From positions 1 through 64,000 of the forward strand of contig JBKJIQ010000035.1 of NCBI GenBank assembly GCA_046598395.1: a stretch of 64,000 nucleotides of DNA. The letters are read 5' to 3'. The notes under the pieces were generated by a model, which searched no databases, was not told the DNA's origin, and worked only from the letters and a program-made list of their open reading frames with translations. The stretch comes from JAENVU01 sp046598395 (GTDB lineage Bacteria > Actinomycetota > Acidimicrobiia > IMCC26256 > JAENVU01). Positions within the stretch are counted from its first letter, which is position 1, and every line of letters starts with the position of its first letter. This document shows, in pieces, positions 35,306-43,621 of the stretch. The translations under genes and the position numbers were made by a program.

Positions 35306-37137
35306 GGGGCGGCATGGTCAACTCCAATCCGCTCGACGACGAGACGAAGCTGGATCGGGCCGCGGCCGGTCAAGTGTTGCGGCGGCTGGGCCGAATGCTC
35401 CGTCCGTATCGCGCGCAGATCGTGGTCGCCACGGTGGTACTCGTCGCGCAGACGGCGTGTCTGCTTGCCGGCCCCGCGCTCGTACGCATGGGGGTCGACC
35501 AGGGTCTGGTCGGCAAGGACCCGGAGGCACTGAACCGTGCCGCGATTGCGTTCCTCGTGGTCGCGGTGCTCGGACTGATCTTCGGCCGGTCGGTGATCTG
35601 GCTCGTCAGCCGAACCGGCGAACGGTTCCTGCGGTCGTTGCGCGAGCGCGTATTCCGGCACCTCATGGCACTCTCGCTCGACTTCTTCGATCGAGAAAAG
35701 ACCGGTCGGCTGGTGGCGCGGATGACATCGGACATCGACGCGCTGCAGGAACTCATCAGCACCGGGCTCGTGATGTTCGTGCAGAACTTTCTGATCTTCG
35801 TCGGCGCGATCGCCGTCATTATTTCGATGAGCTGGGAACTCAGCCTCGGGGTGTTGATCATCGTCCCGCCGGTGCTCATCGCCAGCCGTTGGTTCCGGCG
35901 GCGTTCGAACTTGGCGTACCTCGAAGTGCGAGATCGCATCGGCGAGAACCTCGCGACCCTCCAGGAGGGCCTCGAAGGGGTCCGAGTGGTGCAGGCGTTC
36001 GGCCGTGAAAGCGGCTGGATCGGACGCTTTCGCCACACCAACGAGCGTCAGTACGAGGCCAACCTCGAAACGGTCCGGATCTCGGCCAAGTACTTCCCGT
36101 TTGTGGAGTTCACGGGCGTGATCGGGATCTCGGTGATCGTGGGGCTCGGCGGTGTGTTTGTGGAGCACGACGTCGTGACGGTGGGGACCGTGCTCGCGTT
36201 CGTCCTGTACCTCAACAATCTCTTCGAGCCGATTCAACAACTGAGCCAGCTCTACAACACGGTGCAGTCGTCTGGGGCGGCGTTGAACAAGCTGTTCGGG
36301 CTCCTCGACACGGAGCCGTCGGTGTCCGAGAAGCCGGGCGCCGTGGATCTGCCCGTTCGCGGCCGCCTCACGGTGGATGCGGTGTCGTTCGCGTACGGCG
36401 GTACCACCGATGCCGACGGTGTGGTGCACCCGCTCGGCCCGGTTGTGCTCGACGGTGTTTCGATCACCGTGGAACCGGGTGAGCGCGTCGCGCTGGTGGG
36501 GCCGACGGGTGCCGGGAAGTCCACGCTCGCCAAGTTGATGGCGCGTTTCTATGATCCGCGCTCGGGGTCGGTGAGCTACGGCGAGGTCGATCTGCGCAAT
36601 GCCACCTTGACGAGCTTGCGGCGTTGCATCGTGGTGGTGCCCCAAGAAGGGTTCTTGTTTGCGGGCACGATTCGCGACAACGTACGCGTGGGCCGCGACG
36701 GCGCGACCGATGCCGACGTGGATGCCGCGGTCGAAGCTCTCGGCCTCACCGAGACGTTTGCGGCCTTCCCGAACGGTCTCGATACCGAGGTGCGCGAGCG
36801 CGGCTCGAGGCTCTCGGCGGGGGAGAAGCAGTTGGTGTCACTCGCCCGCGCCGCGCTCGCGGATCCCACGGTCCTGGTGCTTGACGAAGCGACGTCGAAC
36901 CTCGACCCGGGGACCGAGCACGCGGTCGAGCGCGCACTCGACCGTCTGACCGTTGGCCGTACGGTGGTGGTGGTGGCGCACCGCCTCTCGACCGCGGCTC
37001 GCTGCGACCGGATCGCGGTGGTTGACGAGGGTCAGCTCCAGGAGGTTGGGACCCACGCCGAACTCCTGGCCCGTGGTGGTCGCTACGCCCGGTTGTTCGC
37101 CGCCTGGGACGCCGGCCAAATGGACCGCTCCGCATAA
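35302..37137 (+). CDS. ABC exporter subunit, catalytic half
   Basis: 611 residues, translationally coupled to the preceding subunit by a four-base overlap (GTG start). Six-helix exporter domain, then Walker A GPTGAGKST, signature LSAGEKQLV, Walker B VLVLDEATSNLD with catalytic Glu, and VVAHRLST. The canonical site here complements the Asp variant of the partner, pointing to an obligate heterodimer such as BmrCD or TM287/288-type multidrug exporters. Confidence 0.93.
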   Translation: MRGGMVNSNPLDDETKLDRAAAGQVLRRLGRMLRPYRAQIVVATVVLVAQTACLLAGPALVRMGVDQGLVGKDPEALNRAAIAFLVVAVLGLIFGRSVIWLVSRTGERFLRSLRERVFRHLMALSLDFFDREKTGRLVARMTSDIDALQELISTGLVMFVQNFLIFVGAIAVIISMSWELSLGVLIIVPPVLIASRWFRRRSNLAYLEVRDRIGENLATLQEGLEGVRVVQAFGRESGWIGRFRHTNERQYEANLETVRISAKYFPFVEFTGVIGISVIVGLGGVFVEHDVVTVGTVLAFVLYLNNLFEPIQQLSQLYNTVQSSGAALNKLFGLLDTEPSVSEKPGAVDLPVRGRLTVDAVSFAYGGTTDADGVVHPLGPVVLDGVSITVEPGERVALVGPTGAGKSTLAKLMARFYDPRSGSVSYGEVDLRNATLTSLRRCIVVVPQEGFLFAGTIRDNVRVGRDGATDADVDAAVEALGLTETFAAFPNGLDTEVRERGSRLSAGEKQLVSLARAALADPTVLVLDEATSNLDPGTEHAVERALDRLTVGRTVVVVAHRLSTAARCDRIAVVDEGQLQEVGTHAELLARGGRYARLFAAWDAGQMDRSA

Positions 37138-37179
37138 CGGTTGCGGTGCGTAGGGAAGCTGGCGGGAACCCAGGGTCCT

Positions 37180-38034
37180 TCAGTCAAGAACGAACTCGCG
37201 GATCAATGAAAATGCGGCGTCGGGCTGATCGCGCCAGACGCCGTGGCCGCAATCGGCGAAGCGTTCGAACCGGCAGAGGTCGGCCGGGATGCCGGCCGCG
37301 ATGAGTTCCGCGCCGGCAGCCGGGCATACGGGGTCGTCCTCTCCGGCGAGCAGCAGAACGGGGCGCTCGACCGAGCTGAGCCGATGGGTGAGATCGAAGG
37401 ACCGTTGTTCCCCGCGACCCCACTGTTCGAACAGGTCGTAGTTCGACACCTCGAGTTGGCGGCGCATGCGGTCCGCCGCATCGGGCTGAGTGGTGCGGCC
37501 GTACAGCGGCATGCAGAGCTCGAAGTAGCGAGCCATCGACTCCGGGGTCGGTTCGGCCCAGAACCCGGCCGCGGCATCGCGTGCTTCGGGCCCACCCAAC
37601 CGCTCGAAGACCGGCAGCATGAGCGCGGGGTCGGAGCGAGCGGTGGTGGAGTCGAGTATCACGCGCGCGGCATGGGTCGGGTGATCCACCAGGTATTGCA
37701 ACGCAACCATCCCGCCGAACGACACGCCGTAGACGATCGGTGACTCCACCTCCAGCGCATCGCAGAGCGTGACCAGGTCGGCAGCCCACTGCTTGAGATT
37801 CCAGGTGTCGGGATCGGATCGGTCACTCCGGCCCTGCCCGCGATGGTCGTAGTAGATGATCTGCGCGATGTCGGAGAACCGTGACCAGTGCGGTTTGAAG
37901 CTCGAGTGATCGAACCCGGGCCCACCGTGTAACAGGATCAACGTCGGCCTGGTCCGCATGGTGGGTCCGTCGGGAACGAGACCCGGCCCTTCGATGTCGA
38001 CGAACAGGCGGCAGTCACCGATCGAGATGCGCAT
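37180..38034 (-). CDS. Alpha/beta hydrolase, proline-iminopeptidase-like
   Basis: 284 residues from ATG 38034. LHGGPGFDHSSF is the oxyanion motif of the proline iminopeptidase (S33) group; YYDHRGQGRSDRSD follows, and GVSFGGMVALQY carries the nucleophile Ser. The C-terminal LLLAGEDDPVCP and DCGHGVWRDQP supply Asp and His. S33 members cleave N-terminal prolines, but others are esterases or lactonases; function not fixed. Convergent with the ABC exporter. Confidence 0.88.
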   Translation of the reverse strand: MRISIGDCRLFVDIEGPGLVPDGPTMRTRPTLILLHGGPGFDHSSFKPHWSRFSDIAQIIYYDHRGQGRSDRSDPDTWNLKQWAADLVTLCDALEVESPIVYGVSFGGMVALQYLVDHPTHAARVILDSTTARSDPALMLPVFERLGGPEARDAAAGFWAEPTPESMARYFELCMPLYGRTTQPDAADRMRRQLEVSNYDLFEQWGRGEQRSFDLTHRLSSVERPVLLLAGEDDPVCPAAGAELIAAGIPADLCRFERFADCGHGVWRDQPDAAFSLIREFVLD

Positions 38035-38089
38035 GCGACGACGGTAGTGGTCCCTGCGGGGGCCACGCTTCGGCTCGTATCCTCGGCCG

Positions 38090-38920
38090 ATGGATGAACT
38101 CAACGGCAAGGTTGCAGTCGTCACGGGTGCGGGGAGTGGGATCGGGCACGCGCTGGCGGTTGCGTTCGCGGCGGAGGGTATGAACGTCGCGATCGCGGAT
38201 GTGGAGCCGGGCGCGCTTGATGCCGTGACCGTTGAGCTGCGGGCCGGCGGCGCGTCGGTACTCGCTCGGACCGTGGACGTGTCGGTCGCGGCCGATGTGG
38301 AGCAGTTCGCGGCCGCGGTCGACTCCGAGTTCGGCGGGACCGAGGTGTTGTGCAACAACGCGGGCGTCTTCGCCGGCGGCCAGATGTGGGACCGGCCGCT
38401 GGCTGATTTCGAGTGGGTCATGGGAGTGAACTTCTACGGGATGCTCCACGGGATCCGCGCGTTTGTGCCGGGCATGATTGAGCGAGGACGGCCCGGCCAC
38501 GTCGTGAATACGATCTCGGCGGCGGGCCTGTTCCCGTCGGCCTTCTCGTCGCCCTACACCGCGTCGAAGTTCGCGGCGCTGGGATTGACCGAATGTCTGG
38601 CCGCGGAACTGGTGGCTGGGGGTGCGCCGATTGGCGTCACCGCGCTGTGTCCCGGCGCAGTCAAGACGGCAATCGCGAGTTCAGAACGCAATCGGGCCGA
38701 CCCGACTGCATCCGATCCCGCGTCGGAGTTTGTGGGCCGAATGCTGACCGAGAACACCGAAAGAGGGATGCCACCGGCGGGCGTCGCCGCGATGGTCGTC
38801 GACGCGATTCGCGCCGGACGCTATTTGCAGCTCACGGGCGACGGTTACGCGACCGCGCTCGGAATGCGGACCGACGAACTACTCGCCGGTGGCCTTCCCG
38901 CCTTGCCGCACTTCGACTGA
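38090..38920 (+). CDS. Short-chain dehydrogenase/reductase
   Basis: 276 residues. TGAGSGIG cofactor motif, IADVEPG after strand 2 (Asp suggests NAD), NNAGVF, catalytic Ser in VNTISAAG and YTASK. C-terminal region resembles the SDR family of mycobacterial 'classical' oxidoreductases. Its stop (38918-38920) directly abuts the stop of the convergent ECF S-component gene, with no gap. Confidence 0.93.
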   Translation: MDELNGKVAVVTGAGSGIGHALAVAFAAEGMNVAIADVEPGALDAVTVELRAGGASVLARTVDVSVAADVEQFAAAVDSEFGGTEVLCNNAGVFAGGQMWDRPLADFEWVMGVNFYGMLHGIRAFVPGMIERGRPGHVVNTISAAGLFPSAFSSPYTASKFAALGLTECLAAELVAGGAPIGVTALCPGAVKTAIASSERNRADPTASDPASEFVGRMLTENTERGMPPAGVAAMVVDAIRAGRYLQLTGDGYATALGMRTDELLAGGLPALPHFD

Positions 38921-39778
38921 TCACGCGGTCACGTTGCGGTCAACCATTGCATCGGTGACCGGTTCGAACTCCGTGACGGGATCGAGACGGTGGGCGAAGC
39001 GTCGCAACGTGGCGAGCACCGGCCGCCCGGTGAGCAGGATCAACACGAGGGTCGGAAGTGCCCGCGCCGCATCGTTCGCAAACGAGGTGGCCACATAGAA
39101 GGACCAGTAGTGATGGAGCGTCGTCCCGATCCCGGATCCGGGGACCCACGACAACGCGCCGCCGTCACGCTGGTAGGGCCAGAACCAGAAGTTCATGACG
39201 GCGCCGAAGAGGAATCCCCATATCCAACCGAAGGCGCCGAGCGCGAACACCTCGATCCGTGGTGACCAACGGCGCGTGATCTGACCAACCCATCCTGCGG
39301 TGGCGCCGAGCCAGGCCAAGGCGAGCATCTGGTAGGGCAACCACGGCCCGATGCCACCGGTGATGACTGCGGATACCGCCATCGCGCTCAAGCCCAACAA
39401 CATGCCGAACCGAGGCCCGAACGCGACGCCGGCGAGGACGACGAAGAAGTAGAAGGCGTTATTGCCGAGGGGGAGCGCGATGAGCCGCAGGAGTCCTTCG
39501 GACGCTGCCAGCACGCCCAGGACCGCGACGGTCATGGCAGTCATCGAACCGCGTCGGACCTCGAGGAGGAGCGCGGTCAGGGCGAGGGCCCCGACCACAC
39601 CGGCCACGAGTGGGGCATCGCCGGAATGGGCTTGATCGGGGAGCGCCTCGGTGGGAAGCCAGAACGGGTAGAGGAATGCGGCGATGCCGATGACCGTCAC
39701 GAGCGCGTAGATCGCGACGGGTTGGATCCGGGTGACCCACGATCCCGTGCGTGATGGCGCAAGCACGGCGGCACTCAT
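38921..39778 (-). CDS. ECF transporter S component, probably corrinoid-specific
   Basis: 285 residues, long for an S component (usually about 180-200). Six or more membrane helices; the SAVITGGIGPWLPYQMLALAWLGATAGWVG block is the typical Gly/Pro-rich S-component core. A second outside loop (WFWPYQRDGG to LHHYWSFYVATSF) is characteristic of an actinobacterial S-component family. Substrate binding resides here. Starts inside the ATPase stop (ATGA overlap), last gene of a three-gene ECF operon. Cobalamin or a corrinoid precursor is inferred from the divergent B12 riboswitch. Confidence 0.85.
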   Translation of the reverse strand: MSAAVLAPSRTGSWVTRIQPVAIYALVTVIGIAAFLYPFWLPTEALPDQAHSGDAPLVAGVVGALALTALLLEVRRGSMTAMTVAVLGVLAASEGLLRLIALPLGNNAFYFFVVLAGVAFGPRFGMLLGLSAMAVSAVITGGIGPWLPYQMLALAWLGATAGWVGQITRRWSPRIEVFALGAFGWIWGFLFGAVMNFWFWPYQRDGGALSWVPGSGIGTTLHHYWSFYVATSFANDAARALPTLVLILLTGRPVLATLRRFAHRLDPVTEFEPVTDAMVDRNVTA

Positions 39779-41337
39779 ACCGGATCCAATGCGGCAGCGA
39801 CCTGTTCGACGGTGAGGAACCCCGGCAGCACCTTCGCGATCTGGGGGGCGAACAACGAGTCGGCCAGGGTCGTGGCGGCGGGCCCGGCCGCGACGATTTC
39901 GCCGTCGCCGAGCACGACGGCGTGGCTCGCACATCGCGCCGCGAGCTCGACATCGTGAGTAGCCAACACCACCGCGCCGCCGGTCGCGCGATGCGTTCCG
40001 ATCGCGCGTTCCAGCGCGTGTCGCGATGCCGCGTCCATACCGCGGGTCGGTTCGTCGAGCAGGAGAACGGGCGCGCCGCCGACCGCTACTGCCGCGACGG
40101 CCACTCTTTGGCGCTCTCCGCCGGACAGCGAGCGAGGGTGGCGGTCCGCGAGTGCGGTCAGTCCGAGGGCGTCGAGCCAGTGATCCACTGCCTCGGGGGA
40201 CCGGCGGCCGAGCAAGCGCAGCGTCTCGCTCACTTCATCGCGGACCGTCGATCGGAAGAGGAGGCTGGAGGGATCCTGGGGAACGTACGCCCGGGCGGCG
40301 GTGCCTTCGACGGTGCCTCGTCGGGGTGACACGAGGTTCGCGAGGGTCCGGAGCAGCGTGCTCTTCCCGGCGCCGTTGCGTCCGAGCAGTGCGACGACGT
40401 CCCCTGCGTAAATGTCGAGGTCGATGTGGTGCAGCACGGGTTGGTCGGAGAGATCGACGTCGAGGCCGCGGGCGCGCACGAGCAGCTCGCCGGACAAAGC
40501 TGGTGGTACTAGTTCGGGTGCCGCGGGGATGGTGGTGGCTCGGGCTCGGCGGCGCGCGTCGCGTACCGTCAGCGGCGGAGGATTCCAGCCCAGCAAATGG
40601 CCGAGGCGGGTGACGGGCGGTGCACCCGGGTACTCGGTGAGCACGATCTCGGGAGCCGCCGGCGCGCCGACCAATCGACCGTCGGCGATCAGCACAGCAA
40701 CGTCGGCGATCGGGGCCGCGCGTTCGAGACGGTGTTCGGCAATAAGAATGGTGGTGCCGAGATCCGCGTTGAGCCGCGCGATCGCGGCGAGCACATCTTC
40801 GGCGCCTTGAGGATCGAGCTGGCTCGTCGGTTCGTCGAGGACGAGGACCGACGGCGTGGTCGCGAGTGCTCCCGCGATCGCACAGCGTTGTCGTTCCCCA
40901 CCCGAGAGCGTTGCCGGGTTCCGGTCGCGGAGATGGGCAACGCCGAGCGCGTCCATCACCTCTTCCACGCGTCGGCGCATTCCGGCCGGATCTCCTCCGA
41001 GGTTCTCGAGCCCGAACGCGATATCGGCTTCCACCCGATCGACGACGAACTGAGCTTCGGGATCTTGGTGTACGAAGCCGACGACGTCGGCAAGTTCGCG
41101 TGGTGGGTGGTCGCGAGTGGAGCGGCCCGCGACGATCACCGTGCCGCCGAACTTGCCCCCTGACGTGTGAGGTACGAGTCCATTAGCGGCGCGAAGCAAT
41201 GTGCTCTTGCCCGAACCGGACGAGCCGACGACGAGGAGGACGTCGCCCGGCGCGACGCAGAGGTCGATATCGGCCAACGCTGTAGGACCATCGGGATATC
41301 CGAAGGAAACGCCCTGATATTCAAGTGCGCCGGTCAC
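39775..41337 (-). CDS. ECF transporter ATPase, two fused ATP-binding domains (EcfA-A')
   Basis: 520 residues from GTG 41337, which overlaps the ecfT stop by four bases. Two complete ABC ATPase domains in one chain. First: Walker A GSSGSGKST, LSGGERQR and VLVLDEPTSQLD. Second (from about 290): Walker A GRNGAGKST, LSGGERQRV and LLLDEPTRGMD. Both keep the catalytic Glu. In ECF transporters EcfA and EcfA' are often separate; here they are fused. Powers uptake through EcfT and the S component. Confidence 0.95.
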   Translation of the reverse strand: MTGALEYQGVSFGYPDGPTALADIDLCVAPGDVLLVVGSSGSGKSTLLRAANGLVPHTSGGKFGGTVIVAGRSTRDHPPRELADVVGFVHQDPEAQFVVDRVEADIAFGLENLGGDPAGMRRRVEEVMDALGVAHLRDRNPATLSGGERQRCAIAGALATTPSVLVLDEPTSQLDPQGAEDVLAAIARLNADLGTTILIAEHRLERAAPIADVAVLIADGRLVGAPAAPEIVLTEYPGAPPVTRLGHLLGWNPPPLTVRDARRRARATTIPAAPELVPPALSGELLVRARGLDVDLSDQPVLHHIDLDIYAGDVVALLGRNGAGKSTLLRTLANLVSPRRGTVEGTAARAYVPQDPSSLLFRSTVRDEVSETLRLLGRRSPEAVDHWLDALGLTALADRHPRSLSGGERQRVAVAAVAVGGAPVLLLDEPTRGMDAASRHALERAIGTHRATGGAVVLATHDVELAARCASHAVVLGDGEIVAAGPAATTLADSLFAPQIAKVLPGFLTVEQVAAALDPV

Positions 41338-42461
41338 GGGGTCACCACCGCGGCGGGTTCGCGTCGGACCGACGGGGCGCTCGAATCCGGAGCTGCCGCG
41401 GGCACAGGCGCGCGGCGTGCGAGTGGGGCGAGGAGCGGGAGCAGCGCGACCGCGACGAGGGGATCGAAACGCGGCCAGGCCACCGGGCTGGCGTACCAGG
41501 CGAGGGTTGGGTTCCCGGCGCCAGAGAGCGCGGCGAGGGCAAGGGGGCTGAGCGCGACCGTGGCCATGAGCAACCAGTCGGCACCTTGGAGTGGCCGGCG
41601 CCGGTAGGTGGTCCGGTGCACACCGCGCGAACTGCGCCAGATTCCCGCGATGAGCGCGACCACGCCGATCGCCCCACAGACGAGCGCGGGGGTGGCACTG
41701 TTGCCAATCAGTGCGAGGAATCCCACGGCGAACGCCACGAGCGCGACGAGCACGCACCAACCCGCTTCAACCTCCGCGCGTTGCGGTCCGCGAATCCCAA
41801 AGCCGCGTGAGTCCATCGATTCGGCGAGTGAGACCGCGCGTTCCATGCCGCGTTCGAGGACCGGCAAGATCGATCTGAGAATTCTCCCACGGCGTACGGC
41901 GTGTCCGCCGGTGCGCGCGCGATCGGCCTCGCGTACTGCTCGCACTGATTCGATGGTCGCAGGGATATAGGCGAGGGCCACGGTGACGACGACCCCGAGT
42001 TCGTAAAATGAGCGCGGCGTCGATTGGACCAACTCGTAGTGCGACCAGATGGTGTTGACCGCACCGAACACGGCCATGACCCCAATGACCGTGAAGGCCA
42101 CGGCCGCGGCTTGTAGCACGATGTCGCTCTCGACGGTTCCGCCCACGGTGAAGCCGCCGAGCGCATCGGGCATCGTTGCGTGCGGCACGGCGAACATCAC
42201 GTTGAGGCCGTTGTGGGTGGTGAGTGCGGCCATGAACACTCTCAGGAGTCCGAACACCACGCCGAGTGTGATCAAGATCGGGAAGGCGCTGCGGTACGGG
42301 CCGTCGGGCGCGTGGGCCTCCACCAACAGCCAGGCGACACCGATGATGAGCGCCACGTAGACCGGGCTCGGCGCGAGCTGGACGGCCGCGGCCGCCGAAA
42401 GTGCCCACGCGAACCAGGCCACCGAATGCCAAGGGTGTGGCGTTGCCGCGGGCCGATGCAT
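41334..42461 (-). CDS. ecfT: ECF transporter T component (EcfT)
   Basis: 375 residues, longer than the typical 260-280; membrane segments occur before and after the conserved core. The coupling motif region RADRARTGG.. and the second Ala-Arg-Gly-like MDSRGFG fit the two short EcfT coupling helices that contact the ATPases. First gene of the ECF operon. Its start codon overlaps the -10 region of the divergent riboswitch promoter, so expression of the two transcripts is likely linked. The C-terminal Pro/Arg-rich tail is unusual. Confidence 0.9.
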   Translation of the reverse strand: MHRPAATPHPWHSVAWFAWALSAAAAVQLAPSPVYVALIIGVAWLLVEAHAPDGPYRSAFPILITLGVVFGLLRVFMAALTTHNGLNVMFAVPHATMPDALGGFTVGGTVESDIVLQAAAVAFTVIGVMAVFGAVNTIWSHYELVQSTPRSFYELGVVVTVALAYIPATIESVRAVREADRARTGGHAVRRGRILRSILPVLERGMERAVSLAESMDSRGFGIRGPQRAEVEAGWCVLVALVAFAVGFLALIGNSATPALVCGAIGVVALIAGIWRSSRGVHRTTYRRRPLQGADWLLMATVALSPLALAALSGAGNPTLAWYASPVAWPRFDPLVAVALLPLLAPLARRAPVPAAAPDSSAPSVRREPAAVVTP

Positions 42462-42472
42462 TCCCCTAGGGT
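42443..42472 (+). promoter_or_regulatory. Putative promoter of the cobalamin riboswitch transcript
   Basis: TTGCCG (42443-42448) and TAGGGT (42467-42472) with an 18-base spacer. The expected start, about 42479, falls at the 5' end of the riboswitch P1 stem. It lies over the first codons of the divergent ecfT gene. The CCCTAGGG core is palindromic and could supply a -10-like element to both strands. Confidence 0.45.
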
Positions 42473-42480
42473 GACCGCTC

Positions 42481-42643
42481 GAGCGCGGTCGTGCCCAACC
42501 CCGGATGGTGGGCGTGACCGATTGACCGGGTCGATCTCGGTCATTGGGTGGAGGAAGCCGGTGCGAGACCGGCGCTGACCCGCAACTGTGAGCGGATCGA
42601 AACTACGAGTTTCGGCCCGTGAGCCAGGACTTCCGCCGCGCTC
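42481..42643 (+). ncRNA. Cobalamin (B12) riboswitch aptamer
   Basis: Contains the class signature: GGAAGCCGGTGCGAGACCGG (42553-42572), GCTGACCCGCAACTGT (the conserved core with the B12 box) and GAGCCAGGACTTCCGCC. The closing P1 stem is visible as GAGCGCGG (42481-42488) with CCGCGCTC (42636-42643), 8 bp. Downstream, an inverted repeat CACCGG/CCGGTG (42645-42660) and a CCCC/GGGG hairpin precede the ribosome site GGAGG (42712-42716), so it probably acts by hiding that site when B12 is bound. It would lower production of the transcobalamin-like protein when cobalamin is plentiful. Confidence 0.93.
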
Positions 42644-42722
42644 CACCGGCCCGCCGGTGTATCCGCCCCTTCGGGGTCCGAAATGAGCGGCCCTCGTGGA
42701 GAGGGGCCCGCGGAGGTTGGTC

Positions 42723-43580
42723 ATGATCCAACGAAGAGCTGTGCTCGCGGCATTGGTCGCGGCGTTCGCGACTGCCGGAGTGGTGGGTATCCCTGGTTCC
42801 GGAGTGGCACACGCCGCCGGCGCGCATCGGGCGATGGTCGTCGTGGATACCGGTACGACCACCTACCAGAAGGTCATCAGCTTCGATGGCGACTCCATCA
42901 CCGGAATCCAGGCGTTGCAGCTCGCCGGCGCGGAGCCCGTGGTCTATTCCTTCTCCGGTCAGGGTGGTGCAGTGTGTCGGCTCTTCGGCGTTGGTCGCGA
43001 TGCCGGCCCGAACTGTCTCGGCGGCACCGACGGCGACAACCGATACTGGGCATATTTCCGCGCGCCGAGTGGAACGTCGTCGTTCACGTACTCCCGAGCC
43101 GGCGGCGGTTCGACCCAAGTCCGCGACGGCGATGTGGAGGGTTGGAAGTTCGGGACCGGCACCGCGCCGGCGTGGTCCCCGGTGCCGCCGGAACCCGCAA
43201 CCACCACCACGACCGTGCCCGCGCCGCCGCCTTCGAACCTTCCGCCCACGGGAGGTGCTGGGGGCGTCGCTCCGGCGGGGACCGGGCCTACCTTGGCGCC
43301 GGGCGCAACGCCGGAACAGATCGCTGCGTTCTACGCTGCGCTCGGTTCGACCACCACCACGACCACGGTCGTACCCGCGACCGCGGAGGTGCGGGCCAAT
43401 CGAGCGACGCGCGGCGCGACCCGGCGGGTGGCTGCGGGACGGGTTGCCGGCGCGACGGACTCGCCGGGTTCGAACGGCGATGGTGGAAGCGCGGGGTCAC
43501 TCGCGCTGTTCGCGATCGTTGCCGTTGCCCTCGGCGGTGGTGGCATGCTGCTCCGTCGCTCGCGTCGGCGGGTTGTCTAA
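42723..43580 (+). CDS. Membrane-anchored transcobalamin-like (DUF4430) protein
   Basis: About 285 residues from ATG 42723, with GGAGG 6 bases upstream. Signal peptide cleaved near residue 31 (AHAAG). Residues about 35-145 match DUF4430, the C-terminal-type domain of transcobalamin: the beta-strand VVVDTGT..., a GIQALQLAG helix, Cys85 and Cys98 likely disulfide-bonded, NRYWAYFRA, and DGDVEGWKFG. It lacks the alpha-barrel domain that accompanies it in animal B12 carriers. Thr/Pro/Ala-rich linkers follow, then a membrane span (SLALFAIVAVALGGGG) and basic tail. The internal LPPTG (about 173) is too far from the end to be a sorting signal. A cell-surface corrinoid binder is inferred from domain and riboswitch. 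Confidence 0.85.
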   Translation: MIQRRAVLAALVAAFATAGVVGIPGSGVAHAAGAHRAMVVVDTGTTTYQKVISFDGDSITGIQALQLAGAEPVVYSFSGQGGAVCRLFGVGRDAGPNCLGGTDGDNRYWAYFRAPSGTSSFTYSRAGGGSTQVRDGDVEGWKFGTGTAPAWSPVPPEPATTTTTVPAPPPSNLPPTGGAGGVAPAGTGPTLAPGATPEQIAAFYAALGSTTTTTTVVPATAEVRANRATRGATRRVAAGRVAGATDSPGSNGDGGSAGSLALFAIVAVALGGGGMLLRRSRRRVV

Positions 43581-43621
43581 CCGGCGCCGGGCGAGGTATT
43601 GAGGTATTAAGGTCTGATCAA

